Source: Enterobacter sp. Cy-643
GTDB taxonomy: Bacteria; Pseudomonadota; Gammaproteobacteria; Enterobacterales; Enterobacteriaceae
Length of the DNA stretch: 64,000 nucleotides
Assembly (NCBI RefSeq): GCF_011752815.1
Contig: NZ_VWWV01000001.1
Span: 310,001-374,000 of the forward strand
Reading direction: 5' to 3'
Under the pieces are notes generated by a model. That model was not told the origin of the DNA, searched no databases, and saw nothing but the letters and a program-made list of their open reading frames with translations. How positions within the stretch are numbered: the first letter of the stretch is position 1; every line of letters starts with the position of its first letter. Positions 30,401-39,539 of this stretch are shown here, in pieces. The translations under genes were made by a program, and so were the position numbers.

Positions 30401-31099
30401 ATGTCTACGATTATTGATACGTTTATTGCCCCGCCTTGTTTTGATGAGATAGAAATTCTTTATCAGGACGAGCATCTGGCGTTGATCAATAAACCTTCCG
30501 GCTTGCTCAGCCTTTCAGGGAAAAACCCGCAGAATCTTGACTCGGTGCACCATCGGCTGGTGAAGATATTCCCCGGCTGCACGCTGGTGCATCGCCTGGA
30601 TTTCGGCACGTCCGGGCTGATGGTGATTGCGCTGAATAAGGCAGTCAATGCGTTGCTTTGCCAGCAGTTCAGCCAGCGTTCTGTTGCCAAGGTGTATACC
30701 GCGCTGCTTTGCGGGCATCTTGAAAAAGAGGAAGGAGTGATCGACGCGGCGATTGCCAAAGATCCGGCGCTGTTTCCGCTGATGTCGATTTGCGCCGTCA
30801 GCGGCAAGCCCGCCCGCTCTCGTTACAAGGTGATTGAGCGGTTTTATCGTGAGCTGGAGAATGGCGCGCAGCTACCGTTAACGAGGGTGCAATTTGCGCC
30901 GGAAACCGGGCGAACTCACCAGCTACGCATCCATGCACACTATCTGGGCCACCCGATCCTGGGCTGCGATCTGTATGGCGGGCTGGCGTTGCCGGGCACG
31001 GAACGAGCGCCGCGGCTGATGCTGCATGCCAGCGAACTGCATTTTGTTCACCCCGTCAGCGGCGAACCGGTGGCTGCCAGATGCGGCAGCCCGTTCTGA
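30401..31099 (+). CDS. RluA-family pseudouridine synthase
   Basis: A 232-residue RNA-modifying enzyme. It has ILYQDEHLALINKPSGLLS, the catalytic motif HRLDFGTSGLMV (Asp nucleophile), GRTHQLRIHAHYLGHPILGC and a C-terminal LMLHASELHFVHP. It resembles E. coli RluA (rRNA U746 / tRNA U32) but is divergent enough to be a separate paralogue. No S4 domain is present. The target RNA is unknown. It stands alone between the amine cluster and ymjA. Confidence 0.85.
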   Translation: MSTIIDTFIAPPCFDEIEILYQDEHLALINKPSGLLSLSGKNPQNLDSVHHRLVKIFPGCTLVHRLDFGTSGLMVIALNKAVNALLCQQFSQRSVAKVYTALLCGHLEKEEGVIDAAIAKDPALFPLMSICAVSGKPARSRYKVIERFYRELENGAQLPLTRVQFAPETGRTHQLRIHAHYLGHPILGCDLYGGLALPGTERAPRLMLHASELHFVHPVSGEPVAARCGSPF

Positions 31100-31123
31100 C
31101 GGGGAAATGTATCGCGGCAGAAA

Positions 31124-31369
31124 TTACTCGTTGCCCCACTGATTCAGAAACTCAGCGATTTCGTCAATCCGCTGTTCGGCAAGGCCAGCCTCAACGGCCA
31201 TTTCGCCCTGCGCTTCTTCGCTGATTTCCTCGTTGTTCATTAAGCGGGTAATCAGCAGCTGGAAATAGCGCGCCACGGCATCACGCTCATCCTCGGCAAC
31301 GGGCTTTGCCGCTTCCGTCGAGTACTCGTCCGCGATGTCGTAATATTTCAGGTCGATTTCGTTGTTCAT
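31124..31369 (-). CDS. ymjA: YmjA, DUF2543 small protein
   Basis: An 81-residue acidic helical protein nearly collinear with E. coli Ymj[42 protein letters not shown] and [15 protein letters not shown]. There is no signal peptide or membrane segment. Its function is unknown. In E. coli the gene lies elsewhere on the chromosome, so its place here reflects rearrangement. Confidence 0.9.
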   Translation of the reverse strand: MNNEIDLKYYDIADEYSTEAAKPVAEDERDAVARYFQLLITRLMNNEEISEEAQGEMAVEAGLAEQRIDEIAEFLNQWGNE

Positions 31370-31431
31370 GGTTATCTCTGGGTTTGTTAGCCTGGCCGCG
31401 ATAATAGCATTGTTCAGCCAGATTCAGCGCG

Positions 31432-32295
31432 CTAAGGCGTGACGGAAATACTCGCGGATAAGCCAGCCACTAACTCAATGCCTGCCGGTAGCCTGTCGAT
31501 ATGGATGCGTACCGGTACCCGCTGCGCAAGACGCACCCAGCTAAAGGTAGGGTTAACGTCCGGCAGACCGAGGTCGCCTGTTTCATCGTTGCTGTCGCCG
31601 ATACCGTGGCCGATGCTTTCCACATGGCCGGGTATCACTGCGTCGAAGCCCATCAGCGCTATCTGCGCGCGGTTCCCCACGCGGATGTGTCGCAGTTTTG
31701 TCTCCTCAAAATAACCGACAATCCAGAAGCTTTTTGCATCAATGATGGCAACTTTTGTCACGCCTGCGGTGGCGTAGTCGCCAGGGCTGAGCCTGAGATG
31801 CGTCACGTAGCCCGCCACCGGGGATTTAACGATGGAATGAGCTAAATTGAGCTGCGCAAGCTCCAGCGCCGCCAGCGCCCCCTGATAGTTGGCGACGGCC
31901 ACGTTTGCCGCACTGCGGGTTTGCTGTAAATCTTCTTTAGATATTACGCTCTGAAGCTGCGTGCGCCGCGCGGCAGAATCCTGGCGCATCAGCATTTCGT
32001 GGCGCTTTACGTCAACTTCTGACCGGGCGCTGCTGACGGCGAGCTTCAGCCAGCGCGGGTCAATGGCGTAGAGAATATCGCCGCGGTTCACCCACTGGTT
32101 GTCCTTCACGGCCACGCTGCTCACCGGGCCAGAGACATCCGGCGCAATCTGCACCACGTCGGCGCGAAGCCGGCCATCCCTCGTCCAGGGTTTTTGCGAT
32201 TCATGCTTCCACATCGTAAAAGCGATAAACAGAGCCGCGGCGGTGGCGAGAAGCGTCAGCGCGTAGCGGCCTGTCAGAGCCAAAAATGATTTCAT
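31432..32295 (-). CDS. HlyD-family membrane fusion protein (AaeA-like)
   Basis: A 287-residue periplasmic adaptor with one N-terminal membrane anchor (YALTLLATAAALFIAFTMW). It has the biotinyl-lipoyl-like hairpin VVQIAPDVSGPVSSVAVKDN and LAHSIVKSPVAGYVTHLRLS, plus beta-barrel residues ending in VPVRIHIDRLP. It is like AaeA/EmrA-type adaptors. It overlaps the DUF1656 gene by 4 bp and is last in a FUSC-DUF1656-HlyD operon. It should connect the inner-membrane FUSC protein with an outer-membrane channel encoded elsewhere. Confidence 0.88.
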   Translation of the reverse strand: MKSFLALTGRYALTLLATAAALFIAFTMWKHESQKPWTRDGRLRADVVQIAPDVSGPVSSVAVKDNQWVNRGDILYAIDPRWLKLAVSSARSEVDVKRHEMLMRQDSAARRTQLQSVISKEDLQQTRSAANVAVANYQGALAALELAQLNLAHSIVKSPVAGYVTHLRLSPGDYATAGVTKVAIIDAKSFWIVGYFEETKLRHIRVGNRAQIALMGFDAVIPGHVESIGHGIGDSNDETGDLGLPDVNPTFSWVRLAQRVPVRIHIDRLPAGIELVAGLSASISVTP

Positions 32296-32507
32296 ACGAT
32301 AAACCCCTGGGCGTTCAACCCCTGCAGCAGCAGGAATGCGGTAAAAATATAAGCAGCGAAATCAATCAGTGGCCGCCAGGGCAGGCGGCGATATACCCCG
32401 CTGAGCATCAGCCGCGAAAGCAGAAAAAGAGTGCAGAGTAACGCGACAAGCGCGATGACCAGCAGGCCGGGCAGATAAACCCCGCCAATATTTACGTCAC
32501 CGATCAT
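32292..32507 (-). CDS. DUF1656 small membrane protein (AaeX-like)
   Basis: A 71-residue protein with two membrane helices (LPGLLVIALVALLCTLFLLS and FAAYIFTAFLLLQG). It matches the DUF1656/AaeX family, which accompanies FUSC and HlyD efflux partners. It overlaps both neighbours (11 bp with the FUSC gene, 4 bp with the adaptor gene), so translation is coupled. Confidence 0.85.
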   Translation of the reverse strand: MIGDVNIGGVYLPGLLVIALVALLCTLFLLSRLMLSGVYRRLPWRPLIDFAAYIFTAFLLLQGLNAQGFIV

Positions 32508-34521
32508 CGGCCGACTCCTTACCTGAAATATTCAGTGCGCAGTACAAATCTATTAGTCCGCGATTAAGCCGCCGGGTCAGCGCATTCGCCGCCGGAGAAT
32601 GCGCGTTTATCAGTGCAAAAACAGTTGCCTGTATTTTTCGGAGGTCTGTTTCGCAGGCCAGCAGGCCAAGCAGCTCATGAATCTGGGCGGCGGTTTCCCG
32701 GTTGAGGTGAACCTGCAACTGCCGCAGATGCAGCGTGGCGAGGCCAGTGCGCAGGTAGTGGAGCATTTGGTTAAGGATTTGCTCTGCGGACTGTTCGCTG
32801 CGCTGCAGGCGCGGCAGCAGCAATGCCGTTCTGTCGATCATCAGGTTGGTCCAGACCACTTCATCCGGGGTGAAAGCGCCTTTGGCGCTGAGTTTGACGT
32901 CGCGGTGGCAGAGCTGAAGCAGGCGATCTATCGCCGCGTCGGCCTGTACGGTTTGCAGCAGCCCCATGCCGAACACGGCAAAGCCGATAGCAATAAATAA
33001 TGCGGTGGCTGTATTGAGCGCTACAGCGAAGTCACCGCCGTAGTGGGGGCCCAGCCCGGATAAAATGGGGAGCGTGAGCGTGATGCCCATCGCCATAAAC
33101 GTCGTCGGGGGGTTGGCCTGCAGCGATCCTGCCAGCAAATAGACGGGGGCCAGTGCGGCGGCCAGCACGCTGAACGTGGTGATTTGCGGCAGAATTGCAA
33201 AGCTGTAGAGCAGGCTTATCGCCACGCCGTAGAGCGAGCCAATGGCATATTTGATGAGGTGAGGCGCGGGCGTGTCGAAACTGCCAAACAGCGTACAGCA
33301 AACCCCAATTACCGATACCGCCGTGGCCCCGTCCGGCCAGGCCGAGTAAATCCACGCCAGGCATCCGGCTAACACCAGCGTGAAGGCACCCAGCGCGGTC
33401 CTGGCCGCGGACAGACCGTCGCGATGCAGCACATAGCCTTTGGCTGCCGGCTCGTTTTCCAGGGGCTGGGGTGACTGCGCTATCGTTTGATACAACTTCT
33501 CGCACTGCAGCAGTAGAGTGATGGCCTCACAAAGATAAGCGGCTAGACTCGCCTGCAGCACATCTTCTGGCTGAAGTGCCGCTGCAGCTAACATTTTCGC
33601 TAACGCTGAACTTTGTTTGTCCAGCGCTTCACCCGTGATTTCAGGTTCATCGTTCAGCCAGCTTCGGACTTCGTTCTCCAGCCGCAGCAGCCGAGGATCC
33701 AGCGCGTTTATCATCTGCCGGCGTTCGCTCAGTTCGCTATTCACCACTAGCAGGCGAGTAAGCTTATCGTGCAGTTTTTTTCTTGCCTCCCTGACAGGCA
33801 CGGAAAGGGCAAAGTCAAAGGGAACATGGTGATTGAGAGTCTGTAAAAGCTGAAGCGGCAGGGCCATGTGAAGGTGTTTTGCGCCTGAAGACGGCCCGTC
33901 ACTCAGCGAAGCTGCCACGGCTTGCCGCGCCGAGTGCAGCGTTTCTGAGAATTTGGCGTTAAACAGCCCGGCGATTCGCTTCGGCAAAACATAGCGGTGA
34001 ACGAGGCTCGCGCAGAGTATGCCCAGCGAAATCTCCTGCACGCGGGTGATGGCCGTATCGAAAATTGAACCGGGATCGTGCAGGGCAGGAAAGCCGATCA
34101 GGCTCGCCGTGTAGCCCGCTAATACAAAGGCATAGGCGCGGGGCGTGCGCTCAAGCAGCGAGAAATAGAGGCACAGGGTAATCCAGCCGGTGAGCACCAC
34201 GCTGCACAGAATCGGCATATTCACAAACGTCGTCACAATCAAAACGGTCGCTGCGGCACCGACAACCGTGCCCGCCAGGCGATAAACCCCTTTGCTTAGC
34301 GAGGAGCCGACCGTTGTTTGCGACACGATATAGACGGTGACGATGGCCCAGGAAGGCGTTCCCAGCCCGATAGACAAGGCGAGGTAATACGCCAGCATGG
34401 CAGCCGCAAAGCTTTTGGCTGCATAAAGCAGGGCGTGAGCGTCATTCAGCAGAGCGGGTGTCACACGCTTTCCCCACAAAGGGGCGAGGTGGCCGGCGTT
34501 TATTTTATTCATGGCGGCCAT
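32497..34521 (-). CDS. FUSC-family inner-membrane efflux protein (AaeB-like)
   Basis: A 674-residue protein with two blocks of about five to six membrane segments, each followed by a cytosolic helical domain, as in AaeB and other FUSC exporters. Motifs are TPSWAIVTVYIVSQTTVGSS and the second-repeat equivalent WPDGATAVSVIGVCCTLFGS. AaeB exports aromatic carboxylic acids. The substrate here is unknown. It is first in the operon and divergent from an AraC regulator 54 bp away, unlike aaeXAB with its LysR regulator AaeR. Confidence 0.87.
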   Translation of the reverse strand: MAAMNKINAGHLAPLWGKRVTPALLNDAHALLYAAKSFAAAMLAYYLALSIGLGTPSWAIVTVYIVSQTTVGSSLSKGVYRLAGTVVGAAATVLIVTTFVNMPILCSVVLTGWITLCLYFSLLERTPRAYAFVLAGYTASLIGFPALHDPGSIFDTAITRVQEISLGILCASLVHRYVLPKRIAGLFNAKFSETLHSARQAVAASLSDGPSSGAKHLHMALPLQLLQTLNHHVPFDFALSVPVREARKKLHDKLTRLLVVNSELSERRQMINALDPRLLRLENEVRSWLNDEPEITGEALDKQSSALAKMLAAAALQPEDVLQASLAAYLCEAITLLLQCEKLYQTIAQSPQPLENEPAAKGYVLHRDGLSAARTALGAFTLVLAGCLAWIYSAWPDGATAVSVIGVCCTLFGSFDTPAPHLIKYAIGSLYGVAISLLYSFAILPQITTFSVLAAALAPVYLLAGSLQANPPTTFMAMGITLTLPILSGLGPHYGGDFAVALNTATALFIAIGFAVFGMGLLQTVQADAAIDRLLQLCHRDVKLSAKGAFTPDEVVWTNLMIDRTALLLPRLQRSEQSAEQILNQMLHYLRTGLATLHLRQLQVHLNRETAAQIHELLGLLACETDLRKIQATVFALINAHSPAANALTRRLNRGLIDLYCALNISGKESADDR

Positions 34522-34575
34522 TATTGCCGCGTTACAGATATCGCTAAATATCCTATTCTGTCAAAAAATCCCTAA

Positions 34576-35385
34576 ATGTTGCCAATCAGCATGAAGCCAC
34601 TGCCCGCCACGAGCCTGTACGATCCCGATCCCGCGCTAAGCCCGGCGATAGCGCGCCGCCTCGATTTTGTCGATTACGGAGAAGAGGTGCCGGTTCACGT
34701 CCACCGGAAGGGGCAGCTCATTATTGCACTTTACGGGGCGGTAGTTTGCCGGGCGGAAAATGAGATATGGATAGTGCCGCCCGATTGCGGGGTCTGGATC
34801 CCCGAGGGTGTCCCCCACAGCGCGAAAGCGACCTGGAACGCGCATCTGGATTATTTGTTCGTGGCGCCCGGCGCCGTTGCGCTGCCGTCAAAATGCTGCA
34901 CTTTAGCGATTTCCCCGCTGATCAAAGCCCTGGTGGGACGCTTAACCTGTGAGAGCGAGGAGTATGCCCCCGACAGCCATGCGGCGCGGCTTGCGAGAGT
35001 GACGCTCGATGAATTAGCGACGATGCCGCAGCAGAATTTCAGCTTACCCGTTTCGGCTAATCTCAAAATACGCGCAATGGCCGACGCGCTGGTCAGCCGA
35101 CCCGAGGACCGCAGCACCTTAAAAGCATGGGCCAAACGGCTGGCGCTCAGTGAACGCTCCCTGGCTCGATTGATGGTACGTGAGACGGGGCTGACTTTTG
35201 GGCGGTGGCGACAGCAGCTGCATTTGATTATTGCCCTGAAGGAGCTGGCCAGCGGCGTATCTGTCCAAAACGTGGCGGCGCAGCTGGGGTACGAATCCGT
35301 GAATGCGTTTATCACCATGTTCAAAAAAACCATGGGCAGCACGCCAGCGCAGTATTTTACCGAGCGTAAAAACGGGGAGCTTTAG
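34576..35385 (+). CDS. AraC-family regulator with cupin sensor
   Basis: A 269-residue transcription factor. The N-terminal cupin-type sensor domain has HVHRKGQLIIALYGAVVCRA and PPDCGVWIPEGVPHSAKAT. The C-terminal AraC DNA-binding domain has two helix-turn-helix units (LKAWAKRLALSERSLARLM and VQNVAAQLGYESVNAFITMF) and ends with the usual GSTPAQYF. It is divergent from the FUSC operon and most likely controls it in response to the exported compound. Confidence 0.88.
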   Translation: MLPISMKPLPATSLYDPDPALSPAIARRLDFVDYGEEVPVHVHRKGQLIIALYGAVVCRAENEIWIVPPDCGVWIPEGVPHSAKATWNAHLDYLFVAPGAVALPSKCCTLAISPLIKALVGRLTCESEEYAPDSHAARLARVTLDELATMPQQNFSLPVSANLKIRAMADALVSRPEDRSTLKAWAKRLALSERSLARLMVRETGLTFGRWRQQLHLIIALKELASGVSVQNVAAQLGYESVNAFITMFKKTMGSTPAQYFTERKNGEL

Positions 35386-35429
35386 GCCGGGTAAGACTAA
35401 ACTCCCCACTGGGGCAAGCATGTTACTCT

Positions 35430-36305
35430 TTAACGCAATCTGCTTCGCTTGCGGGTTACATTCCCGAGGGCTGACCAGTCTAAATCTCCGTCGCCGCCGG
35501 CGATCGCTTCGAGGTAGTTGTCCCGCATCACGCTGGCAAAGGGCATAGGGACATTTTTCTTCTCAGCGGCCTGTTGAACCAAAAGCATATCCTTGAGCCC
35601 AAGCGTTAGCTTAAAGCCTACCGGCGTGTAGCGTTCTTCAGCGACCATTGCGCCATAGCCCTTGTAGGCCGGGGCAGAGAAAAGCGTGCCTGTCAGCATA
35701 GCAATAAAATCGCTGGCATTGATGTCATGGGATTCAACCAGGGCGCAGGATTCGCCTAACGCCTCAATGGCGCTTGCCAGAACAAAATTTGTGGCCAGTT
35801 TTGCGGCGCACGCATTTTCAGGTTTATCCCCAAAACGCCACGTTTTTTGCCCCATCACATCAAAGAGCGGCTGCGCGCGATCGATTTGCTGCCCGTCGCC
35901 GGAAGCCAAAATGTTCAGGTTACCGGCGTCCGCCACTTCCACCCGACCCAATACTGGCGCATTGATGAAAAAGAGATGACGGTCAGGGCAAATTTCCGTT
36001 AATTCGCGGATTAAACTGACCGAGATGGTGGCCATATTTATCACCAGCGCACCGGGCTTCAGGGTGGTTAATACGTTTTGGCTGAACAGGACGTCACGAG
36101 TGGCATTATCATCGGCCAGCATTGAAATGACGATATCGCAGTCTGCAGCCGCTGAAGGGGCGGTGAGGACGGAAGCCCCCTCGCTGACCAATGTTTCTGC
36201 CACAGACTGGGTTCTGTTCCAGACGCTGACATCATAGCCAGCTTTGAGCAAATTACGCGCCATAGGGTGCCCCATGCCGCCCAGACCAAGAAATGCAATA
36301 TTCAT
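35430..36305 (-). CDS. NAD(P)-dependent beta-hydroxyacid dehydrogenase-like
   Basis: A 291-residue dehydrogenase of the 3-hydroxyisobutyrate dehydrogenase family. The Rossmann motif MNIAFLGLGGMGHPMARNLL and WNRT (NADP-preferring Arg) open the protein. INAPVLGRVEVADAGNL is the substrate motif, and AKLATNFVLASAIEALGES carries the catalytic Lys. FKLTLGLKDMLLVQQAAE is the late conserved helix. Start has TTCGGAGCTTATT upstream. It is a single gene with unknown substrate. Confidence 0.85.
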   Translation of the reverse strand: MNIAFLGLGGMGHPMARNLLKAGYDVSVWNRTQSVAETLVSEGASVLTAPSAAADCDIVISMLADDNATRDVLFSQNVLTTLKPGALVINMATISVSLIRELTEICPDRHLFFINAPVLGRVEVADAGNLNILASGDGQQIDRAQPLFDVMGQKTWRFGDKPENACAAKLATNFVLASAIEALGESCALVESHDINASDFIAMLTGTLFSAPAYKGYGAMVAEERYTPVGFKLTLGLKDMLLVQQAAEKKNVPMPFASVMRDNYLEAIAGGDGDLDWSALGNVTRKRSRLR

Positions 36306-36546
36306 AATAAGCTCCGAATGAAAGTGACTATAAGACTCTCTTTAATACACTGCCCCGGGTCGCGAGTCTTTTCCACTTCGTGCCCCTATCTCAGTCCGCG
36401 AGGGGCTTTACTGTTTGAGACAAGACCAGCTATTGCCGCCTTCTGACCTTAGACATAAATATGCACACTTTTTTCAGTGACCGCTTCTGGTGTTCAAAAT
36501 CTGCTCACGCTAGAGTGATTTTTTTGCGTTCTATGGCGGGTAAAAA

Positions 36547-36774
36547 ATGAAAGTATTAAGTATCGTGGGGGCGACATTGTTAGCGACCTCATTCCATGCC
36601 TCGGCATTCGTTTCTAATTCCTCTGTTCACCCTGAACAGACGGCGAAGGTGAACAATAACGCCGCCAATGGGCATGCGATCCCTTCTGAAGCCAACTACG
36701 ACATCACCAAAATCATCCCGATTGCGGGCTGCAACTGCGCCTTTTGCACCGCTTTACGCAGCGCGAATCTTTAA
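36547..36774 (+). CDS. small secreted cysteine-motif protein
   Basis: A 75-residue protein I do not recognise. A signal peptide (MKVLSIVGATLLATSFHASA) is followed by an Asn/Ser/Ala-rich segment and a C-terminal CNCAFC motif preceded by KIIPIAG. With three clustered cysteines it could bind a metal or iron-sulfur group, or be a modified peptide. A GGCGGG ribosome site lies 6 bases upstream and no partner gene is adjacent. Its function is unknown and coding status is likely but not certain. Confidence 0.6.
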   Translation: MKVLSIVGATLLATSFHASAFVSNSSVHPEQTAKVNNNAANGHAIPSEANYDITKIIPIAGCNCAFCTALRSANL

Positions 36775-36896
36775 TCTGCTGTTGTTTTCAGGCCCGGTTT
36801 ATCTCGAGGGTAACGGGCCGCAATTCTGGTAGCTTGCCCGTACCCCCTAAATCTCGCATCATGGCCTGAATTTCTTACCCCCAGGAGAAGGCCGGC

Positions 36897-37946
36897 GTGG
36901 TCGGAAGCAAAAAAAGAATAGTTGTAGTGGGGGCCGGGATCGTCGGGGCTTCAATCGCGTGGCATTTGGCCCGTCTTGAATTTGACGTCACTCTGATTGA
37001 ACAACATGAGCCTGCCTCCGGGGCGACAGGCAGCGCGTTTGGCTGGCTGACCGGTGCGGTCAGTGATGATGCGGCGGATGTGTTTCTCCGGCGAGCCGCA
37101 TTTGCCGACTGGCGCAGACTGCAGGCCCAAATCCCTGACCTGCAGATTAGCTGGAGTGGTTCGTTGAAATACGACGCAGCCCCTCAGGCCTGTTTGCCGG
37201 GCGAACGCCTGGTCGACAGGTCTGAAATAGCCAGCCTTGAACCTGCGATGGTATGTCCTCCCCCGGAAGCCCGCTATGCAGCAAAAGACGGAACCGTGGA
37301 TGCCGCCGAGGCGACGCGTGCCATACTGGAACACGCCTGTAGGATGGGCGTCGTCCTGCACAAGCAAACGACCGTGACGGCTATCTGCACCACCGAAGGT
37401 AAAGTCACAGGCGTTCAGACCAGTCAGGGGCAATGGGAGGCGGATTGTGTGGTGCTGGCCTGCGGAGCAGGTATTCCCGCGCTGGCTCAGCGGATGGGAA
37501 CTCACGTCCCCGTTCTGACATCCCCCGCTATATTGCTGCGGTTTGCCGTCCCTCAACGGGTAGTCAACACGCTCATCGCCGGGAACGAGATAGAAGTCAG
37601 GCATGCCCACAACGGAGATCTCCTGGCCGCCGAGGATTATCCGGAAAGCGGCCAGGTGACAGAAACCGTGAGTGCCGCTCAGGCCTCAGTCAGAAAGCAT
37701 CTCCGGGGGGCAGAATCGGCTTCTTTGATGCATTACTCGGTGGGAGAGCGCCCTGTGCCTCAGGATGGGCATCCAGTGCTTGGTTTTACTGACGAGAGCC
37801 GGGGAGTGTATGTCGCCGTTATGCATCCGGCGGTGACCTGCGCGGCGACAATAGGACGACTGGTTGCTGAAGAAATACGCGACGGCAGGCACGAAGAGAT
37901 TCCTGCAAGCTATCGTCCTGCTCGCTTCAAACATCAGGTTTTGTAG
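36897..37946 (+). CDS. FAD-dependent oxidoreductase (DAO family)
   Basis: A 349-residue D-amino-acid oxidase/glycine oxidase-type flavoenzyme. It has the FAD motif RIVVVGAGIVGASIAWHLA, the second sequence motif SGATGSAFGWL, VDAAEATRAILEHACRMGV, and the C-terminal PVPQDGHPVLGFTDESRGVY with the late FAD contact. Start GTG 36897 is preceded by AGGAGAAGGCC. The substrate is an amine or amino acid by family, not resolved further. No adjacent gene hints at a pathway. Confidence 0.83.
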   Translation: MVGSKKRIVVVGAGIVGASIAWHLARLEFDVTLIEQHEPASGATGSAFGWLTGAVSDDAADVFLRRAAFADWRRLQAQIPDLQISWSGSLKYDAAPQACLPGERLVDRSEIASLEPAMVCPPPEARYAAKDGTVDAAEATRAILEHACRMGVVLHKQTTVTAICTTEGKVTGVQTSQGQWEADCVVLACGAGIPALAQRMGTHVPVLTSPAILLRFAVPQRVVNTLIAGNEIEVRHAHNGDLLAAEDYPESGQVTETVSAAQASVRKHLRGAESASLMHYSVGERPVPQDGHPVLGFTDESRGVYVAVMHPAVTCAATIGRLVAEEIRDGRHEEIPASYRPARFKHQVL

Positions 37947-38205
37947 TCAATTTTAAAACGACCGGGTGCGGATCTGCCTCTTTGATTCCGTCCGGCAGTG
38001 CTTTCCCCCGCTTTAGCAGAAAGAAGTATTCAGTCAGCAGACCGCCGTAACAGTAAAATCAATGGATATAAAAATATGTAAGGGCGAGGGGAACGGGACG
38101 GTTTCCGGCTAACTGCCTCATTTCTGATATTATATTGCCGTAAATCTATGCACGATTCTAAGTCCACTTTCACATAATGATGAATAACCTGTATCAGGGG
38201 GTTTT

Positions 38206-38649
38206 GTGCGTATTCGACCATCCTCTCGCTGGATAGTTATTTCCCCAGAAAATCATGTCTTGCTGTTTAATTTCTGCCATACAGAGGATGCTTTGCGTGG
38301 AAAATCATACTGGGCAACGCCGGGCGGAGGGCTTGAACACGGTGAATCATATGAACAGGCCGCTTTGCGAGAACTCTTTGAGGAAACGGGGTTAACAAGA
38401 ACCACGGCAGGACAGCAGATAGCAGCCAGAGACTTCGAAATGATGCTGCCCAGCGGTGAAACGGTTCTTGCGGCAGAGCGTTTCTTTACCCTTCATGTGG
38501 ATAAATCAGATATTGACCGTGCGAGGTGGACTGACAACGAAAAGAAAGTCATTCGGGAGCACCGCTGGTGGACAACGGAAGAACTCAGACAGACCAGTGA
38601 AATAATCTTCCCGCTTGATTTGATCCTCAATATGATTGAAAAAAATTAA
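38206..38649 (+). CDS. Nudix hydrolase
   Basis: A 147-residue Nudix enzyme. The 23-residue Nudix box is complete (GGLEHGESYEQAALRELFEE followed by TGL), with Gx5Ex7REUxEExGU spacing and the catalytic glutamates intact. It hydrolyses a nucleoside diphosphate linked to another moiety. The substrate is not predictable. The start is GTG 38206. It reads as an isolated gene with lower G+C than the backbone, which suggests acquisition. Confidence 0.88.
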   Translation: MRIRPSSRWIVISPENHVLLFNFCHTEDALRGKSYWATPGGGLEHGESYEQAALRELFEETGLTRTTAGQQIAARDFEMMLPSGETVLAAERFFTLHVDKSDIDRARWTDNEKKVIREHRWWTTEELRQTSEIIFPLDLILNMIEKN

Positions 38650-38693
38650 CCAGGCGGCCCGGCAAAACCAGGCTGCCTTAACGCAATGAATCG

Positions 38694-39233
38694 TTACCAC
38701 ATCAAATCATCAGGCACCACGAAGTCCGCGTACGGATCGTCTTCGTCTTTGTCTTCCGGAGCCAGGTCGCTGCTCAGCACGATAAAGCTGGCGTCGCGCT
38801 GTTTAATTTTATCGGCAACGCCTGCGGGAATAATGGCGTATTCGCCTTCAGGATTTTTATCTGAAATCAGGCGGGCGATGGCCAGGCGGCCTTTAATCAA
38901 CTGAGTCTGGGTTACTTTATCGACGTAGACTTTTTTAATTAAGTTATTGTCCGTGAAGTTATAGCCGATATCACCCTTCGAAATAACAATGCGGTTCATT
39001 TCGATCAACTGCTTGATCTGCGCTTTATATTCTTTGGCTAAAGTGGCCTGCTTTTGCTGTTCGCTGAGTTCTTTATCGCGCTCAACCTGAGCCTGTTTGT
39101 TGGCTTCCACGGCTTCCCGAGCTTCACGAGCCTGCACGCGTGATTTCTTCGCAGTGCGCTGCACTTTGGCCACTTTTTTGCTGCTGACCAGGCCTGCTTT
39201 GAGCATCTGCTCTTGTAACGTAAGTTTTGTCAT
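38694..39233 (-). CDS. yaiL: YaiL, DUF2058 nucleoid/RNA-associated protein
   Basis: A 179-residue protein with a basic, coiled-coil N-terminal half (LVSSKKVAKVQRTAKKSRVQ) and a C-terminal domain with SKGDIGYNFTDNNLIKKVYV and ARLISDKNPEGEYAIIPAGV, ending in an acidic tail. It matches E. coli YaiL (DUF2058). The role is not established. It was moved here relative to E. coli. Confidence 0.9.
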   Translation of the reverse strand: MTKLTLQEQMLKAGLVSSKKVAKVQRTAKKSRVQAREAREAVEANKQAQVERDKELSEQQKQATLAKEYKAQIKQLIEMNRIVISKGDIGYNFTDNNLIKKVYVDKVTQTQLIKGRLAIARLISDKNPEGEYAIIPAGVADKIKQRDASFIVLSSDLAPEDKDEDDPYADFVVPDDLMW

Positions 39234-39389
39234 GTTCTTTTCGACGGCTGAGGGATCGTTGCAGGGATTATATCCTTAATGCTTCCGGTGATTCCATGCT
39301 GTGGATATGCAAAGCTCACTGCATTGATAGCATCAGGTATTTTTAATGGCGAGTTTGAAAGAAAGGCAGAATGGAAAGGGTAAATCTAA

Positions 39390-39464
39390 TGGCGTTCCCT
39401 GCAGGAATCGAACCTGCAACTAGCCCTTAGGAGGGGCTCGTTATATCCATTTAACTAAGGGAAC
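39390..39464 (-). tRNA. argW: tRNA-Arg (CCU anticodon)
   Basis: A 75-base tRNA read on the minus strand. The acceptor stem is GTTCCCT / AGGGAAC with encoded GCCA, the D-arm TAGTTAAATGG, the anticodon CCT and the T-loop GTTCGATTCC. It matches E. coli argW, which is next to yfdC and is a known prophage integration site. No integrase gene or second copy of the 3' end was seen nearby. Confidence 0.96.
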
Positions 39465-39475
39465 GCGGCGGGCGT

Positions 39476-39503
39476 AGTATACCCGCTTTTCGAGGCAGGT
39501 TAA
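39476..39503 (-). promoter_or_regulatory. argW promoter
   Basis: Read on the minus strand, TTAACC, a 16-base spacer and TATACT, with a G+C-rich discriminator and the tRNA start about 11 bases after the -10. Confidence 0.7.
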
Positions 39504-39539
39504 GGGGTTGGCGGTCCGTTTGCCTGGAAGATGAACAAT

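Noticed and set aside
39390-39464. Prophage or integrative island at argW
   Set aside because: No integrase, excisionase or duplicated tRNA 3' end was found on either side. The flanking genes look like ordinary chromosomal genes.
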